From contig PMKB01000178.1 of NCBI GenBank assembly GCA_003157595.1, forward strand, positions 1-6,908: DNA of 6,908 nucleotides, given 5' to 3'. A model generated the notes under the pieces. The model worked only from the letters and a program-made list of their open reading frames with translations, made no database searches and was not told the DNA's origin. A program made the position numbers and the translations under genes. This DNA is from Solirubrobacterales bacterium (lineage in GTDB: Bacteria > Actinomycetota > Thermoleophilia > Solirubrobacterales > Solirubrobacteraceae). Shown one piece after another: positions 5,916-6,908 of this stretch (position 1 is its first letter; every line of letters starts with the position of its first letter).

Positions 5916-6037
5916 AGCGTCAGCGTACGACCACGGCTCTTACCGGCACCGACACCTCCGGCTACACCAAAGACGGCGGCGAGGTTGTCCCGTAGCTTGT
6001 AGAACTTCGTAGGACGGCGGTCGCTCTGCCGCGTCAG

Positions 6038-6260
6038 TTGTCCCTGGCCGCGTGCGTGGTGATCCGCCAAAGATCAAAGGAAGCCGTCCTGCCGCTGGGC
6101 GTGCAGGAGGCGCTGCGGGAGATGGTTGGGGCCGCGAAGGAGGCCGTGTTCGCGTTGAGCGTTGGTTGGGCTCTGTGTGCTGAGCTCGCTGTAGGAGGGA
6201 GGAGGTCGTCGGCCCGAAGGGCAAGCATGACCCCGACCGGATCGCCATGCCGTGACAGAG
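6038..6260 (+). pseudogene. decayed N-terminal fragment of an IS256-family transposase
   Basis: In one frame from about 6074 the sequence encodes SKEAVLPLGVQEALREMVG, then AAKEAVFALSVG. This matches the start of actinobacterial IS256-type transposases (VQ.AL.ELVGAA.EG..ALSVGVGL). After a frameshift near 6161-6165 (a GTTG duplication) the next frame reads VGLCVLSSL and then a TAG at 6192-6194. A second shift near 6198 gives EEVVGPKGKHDPDRIAM (6199-6249), the family's conserved VGPKG.HDP.R.A stretch, followed by a TGA at 6253. Everything beyond, including the catalytic DDE region, is missing. It therefore cannot encode an active transposase. The upstream limit is uncertain (possible TTG at 6038). 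The remnant lies between two exported-protein genes and marks a past insertion. Confidence 0.7.
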
Positions 6261-6334
6261 CGAGCGTCCTCCGCCCTGGAAACGCGACTGCCGAGATGGA
6301 CAAGCAACAGGTCTGACGGGGCGGCGCGGCGAAC

Positions 6335-6374
6335 GCTCCCGCTTGCCCTGCCGCTAGCGAGCGCGTGCCGATCC
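6335..6374. repeat. dispersed direct repeat, copy 2
   Basis: Second copy of the 40-bp block seen at 3461-3500, about 75 bp downstream of the IS256 remnant and 100 bp upstream of the last gene. The 19 bp at 6356-6374 are identical to 3482-3500. Confidence 0.6.
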
Positions 6375-6455
6375 CGTGCCGGCGCGCTCGCAGGTCGTCC
6401 TTTGCGTAAGCCCAGAGCACAACTCAAACCGTGTGATGGTCCGTTGTGCCCGCCG

Positions 6456-6461
6456 TAGTAT
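6456..6461 (+). promoter_or_regulatory. possible -10 box for the last gene
   Basis: TAGTAT matches four of six -10 consensus positions and lies 12 bp before the ATG at 6474. No good -35 box is found 16-18 bp upstream, and the box is so close to the start that the leader would be very short. Confidence 0.25.
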
Positions 6462-6473
6462 CGGTGGGGCGTG

Positions 6474-6908
6474 ATGTCGAACCGAGCGCCAGCCACTGCA
6501 GGTCGGAAAGACAGCCGTAACGCGTCTCGACGCCTGCGTGCCTCGTTCCTGTTTAGCGGCTTCATTGTCGCTGTCGTCGCCATGTTCGCCCGGCCCGCGA
6601 GCAACATTGCGGCTTACGCATCGGGGAGTGCGCAGCCGGTGTCGTGTCCGCCCCGAGTGCTGTTTCACGTGCCGAAGAACGACTGGGCGCCGGCGAGTCA
6701 GGAGTTGGCGCCGGAGGGCGCGGCAGCGGTCCGCCTTTGTGGGTACCCGGGCGCCAACGGCGCCGTCCCGTTGCAGCTGGAGCGCTCGCGGCTGTTGACC
6801 GGCGAGAGATTGGTGCCGCATCTCGTCGACGAGTTCGACGCGCTCCCACCGTATCCGAAGGCGTCGCTGTTCTGCACGCTGGATGACGGCTCGCAGGTTC
6901 TCGCACTC
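6474..6908 (+). CDS. exported or membrane-anchored Cys-containing protein, 3' truncated by window
   Basis: The frame is open for 145 codons from the ATG at 6474 to the window end, with no stop. GGTGGGG (6463-6469) lies 4 nt upstream as a possible ribosome site; an in-frame GTG at 6471 is an alternative start but too close to it. A basic, Ser/Arg-rich N-terminus (to about residue 24) precedes a hydrophobic segment, SFLFSGFIVAVVAMFA, which is a signal peptide or membrane anchor. The exported part starts about SGSAQPVSCPPRVLFHVP. It then carries AAAVRLCGYPGAN and, near the end, ASLFCTLDDGSQVL. This spacing of three Cys with VRLC and DDGS recalls small actinobacterial lipoproteins and exported proteins of unknown function. 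Function is unknown, and the C-terminus lies outside the window. Confidence 0.8.
   Translation, partial: MSNRAPATAGRKDSRNASRRLRASFLFSGFIVAVVAMFARPASNIAAYASGSAQPVSCPPRVLFHVPKNDWAPASQELAPEGAAAVRLCGYPGANGAVPLQLERSRLLTGERLVPHLVDEFDALPPYPKASLFCTLDDGSQVLAL

Noticed and set aside
3959..6034. 15-bp near match GTCGCTCTGC(T/C)GCGT at 3959-3973 and 6020-6034
   Set aside because: One mismatch in 15 bp is expected by chance in a window this size and this GC-rich; the flanks do not align.

Overview
The window is very GC-rich. Its coding sequences have the codon use and protein styles of a high-GC actinobacterium: a GAF/LuxR regulator, small exported proteins with Ala-rich signal peptides, and an actinobacterial-type IS256 transposase remnant. 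The mix of exported, unrecognised proteins would fit Thermoleophilia/Solirubrobacterales, but that placement is an inference. There is no 16S rRNA or other taxonomic marker.

Layout: (1) 1-597 (+) is the C-terminal two thirds of a medium-chain dehydrogenase/reductase (quinone-oxidoreductase-like, NADPH-binding), cut by the window edge. (2) 809-2035 (-) is a LuxR-type regulator, convergent with gene 1. (3) A 257-bp intergenic region (2036-2292) holds an AT-rich island, a plausible promoter and a leader hairpin. It separates the regulator from (4) 2293-3126 (+), an exported two-domain cupredoxin-like protein whose second domain carries a His/Cys/His/Met type 1 copper ligand set. (5) 3127-3995 is about 870 bp without a convincing gene. 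It holds a terminator-like hairpin, two other inverted repeats, one copy of a dispersed repeat and a possible leader ORF. (6) 3996-5915 (+) is a 639-residue exported protein with a short collagen-like Gly-X-Thr stalk between an N-terminal beta-rich region and a large unrecognised C-terminal domain. (7) 5916-6473 contains a decayed N-terminal fragment of an IS256-family transposase and the second copy of the dispersed repeat. (8) 6474-6908 (+) is the start of another exported or membrane-anchored protein, running off the window.

Functional reading: three consecutive plus-strand genes encode exported proteins, so the right two thirds of the window looks like a cell-surface or secretome neighbourhood. 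The LuxR regulator is divergently placed beside the cupredoxin-like gene and could control it, but no direct evidence in the sequence proves this. I see no defence system, CRISPR array, tRNA or rRNA. The most unusual items are the copper site embedded in a duplicated domain, the proline-free collagen-like stalk, and the paired intergenic repeat.
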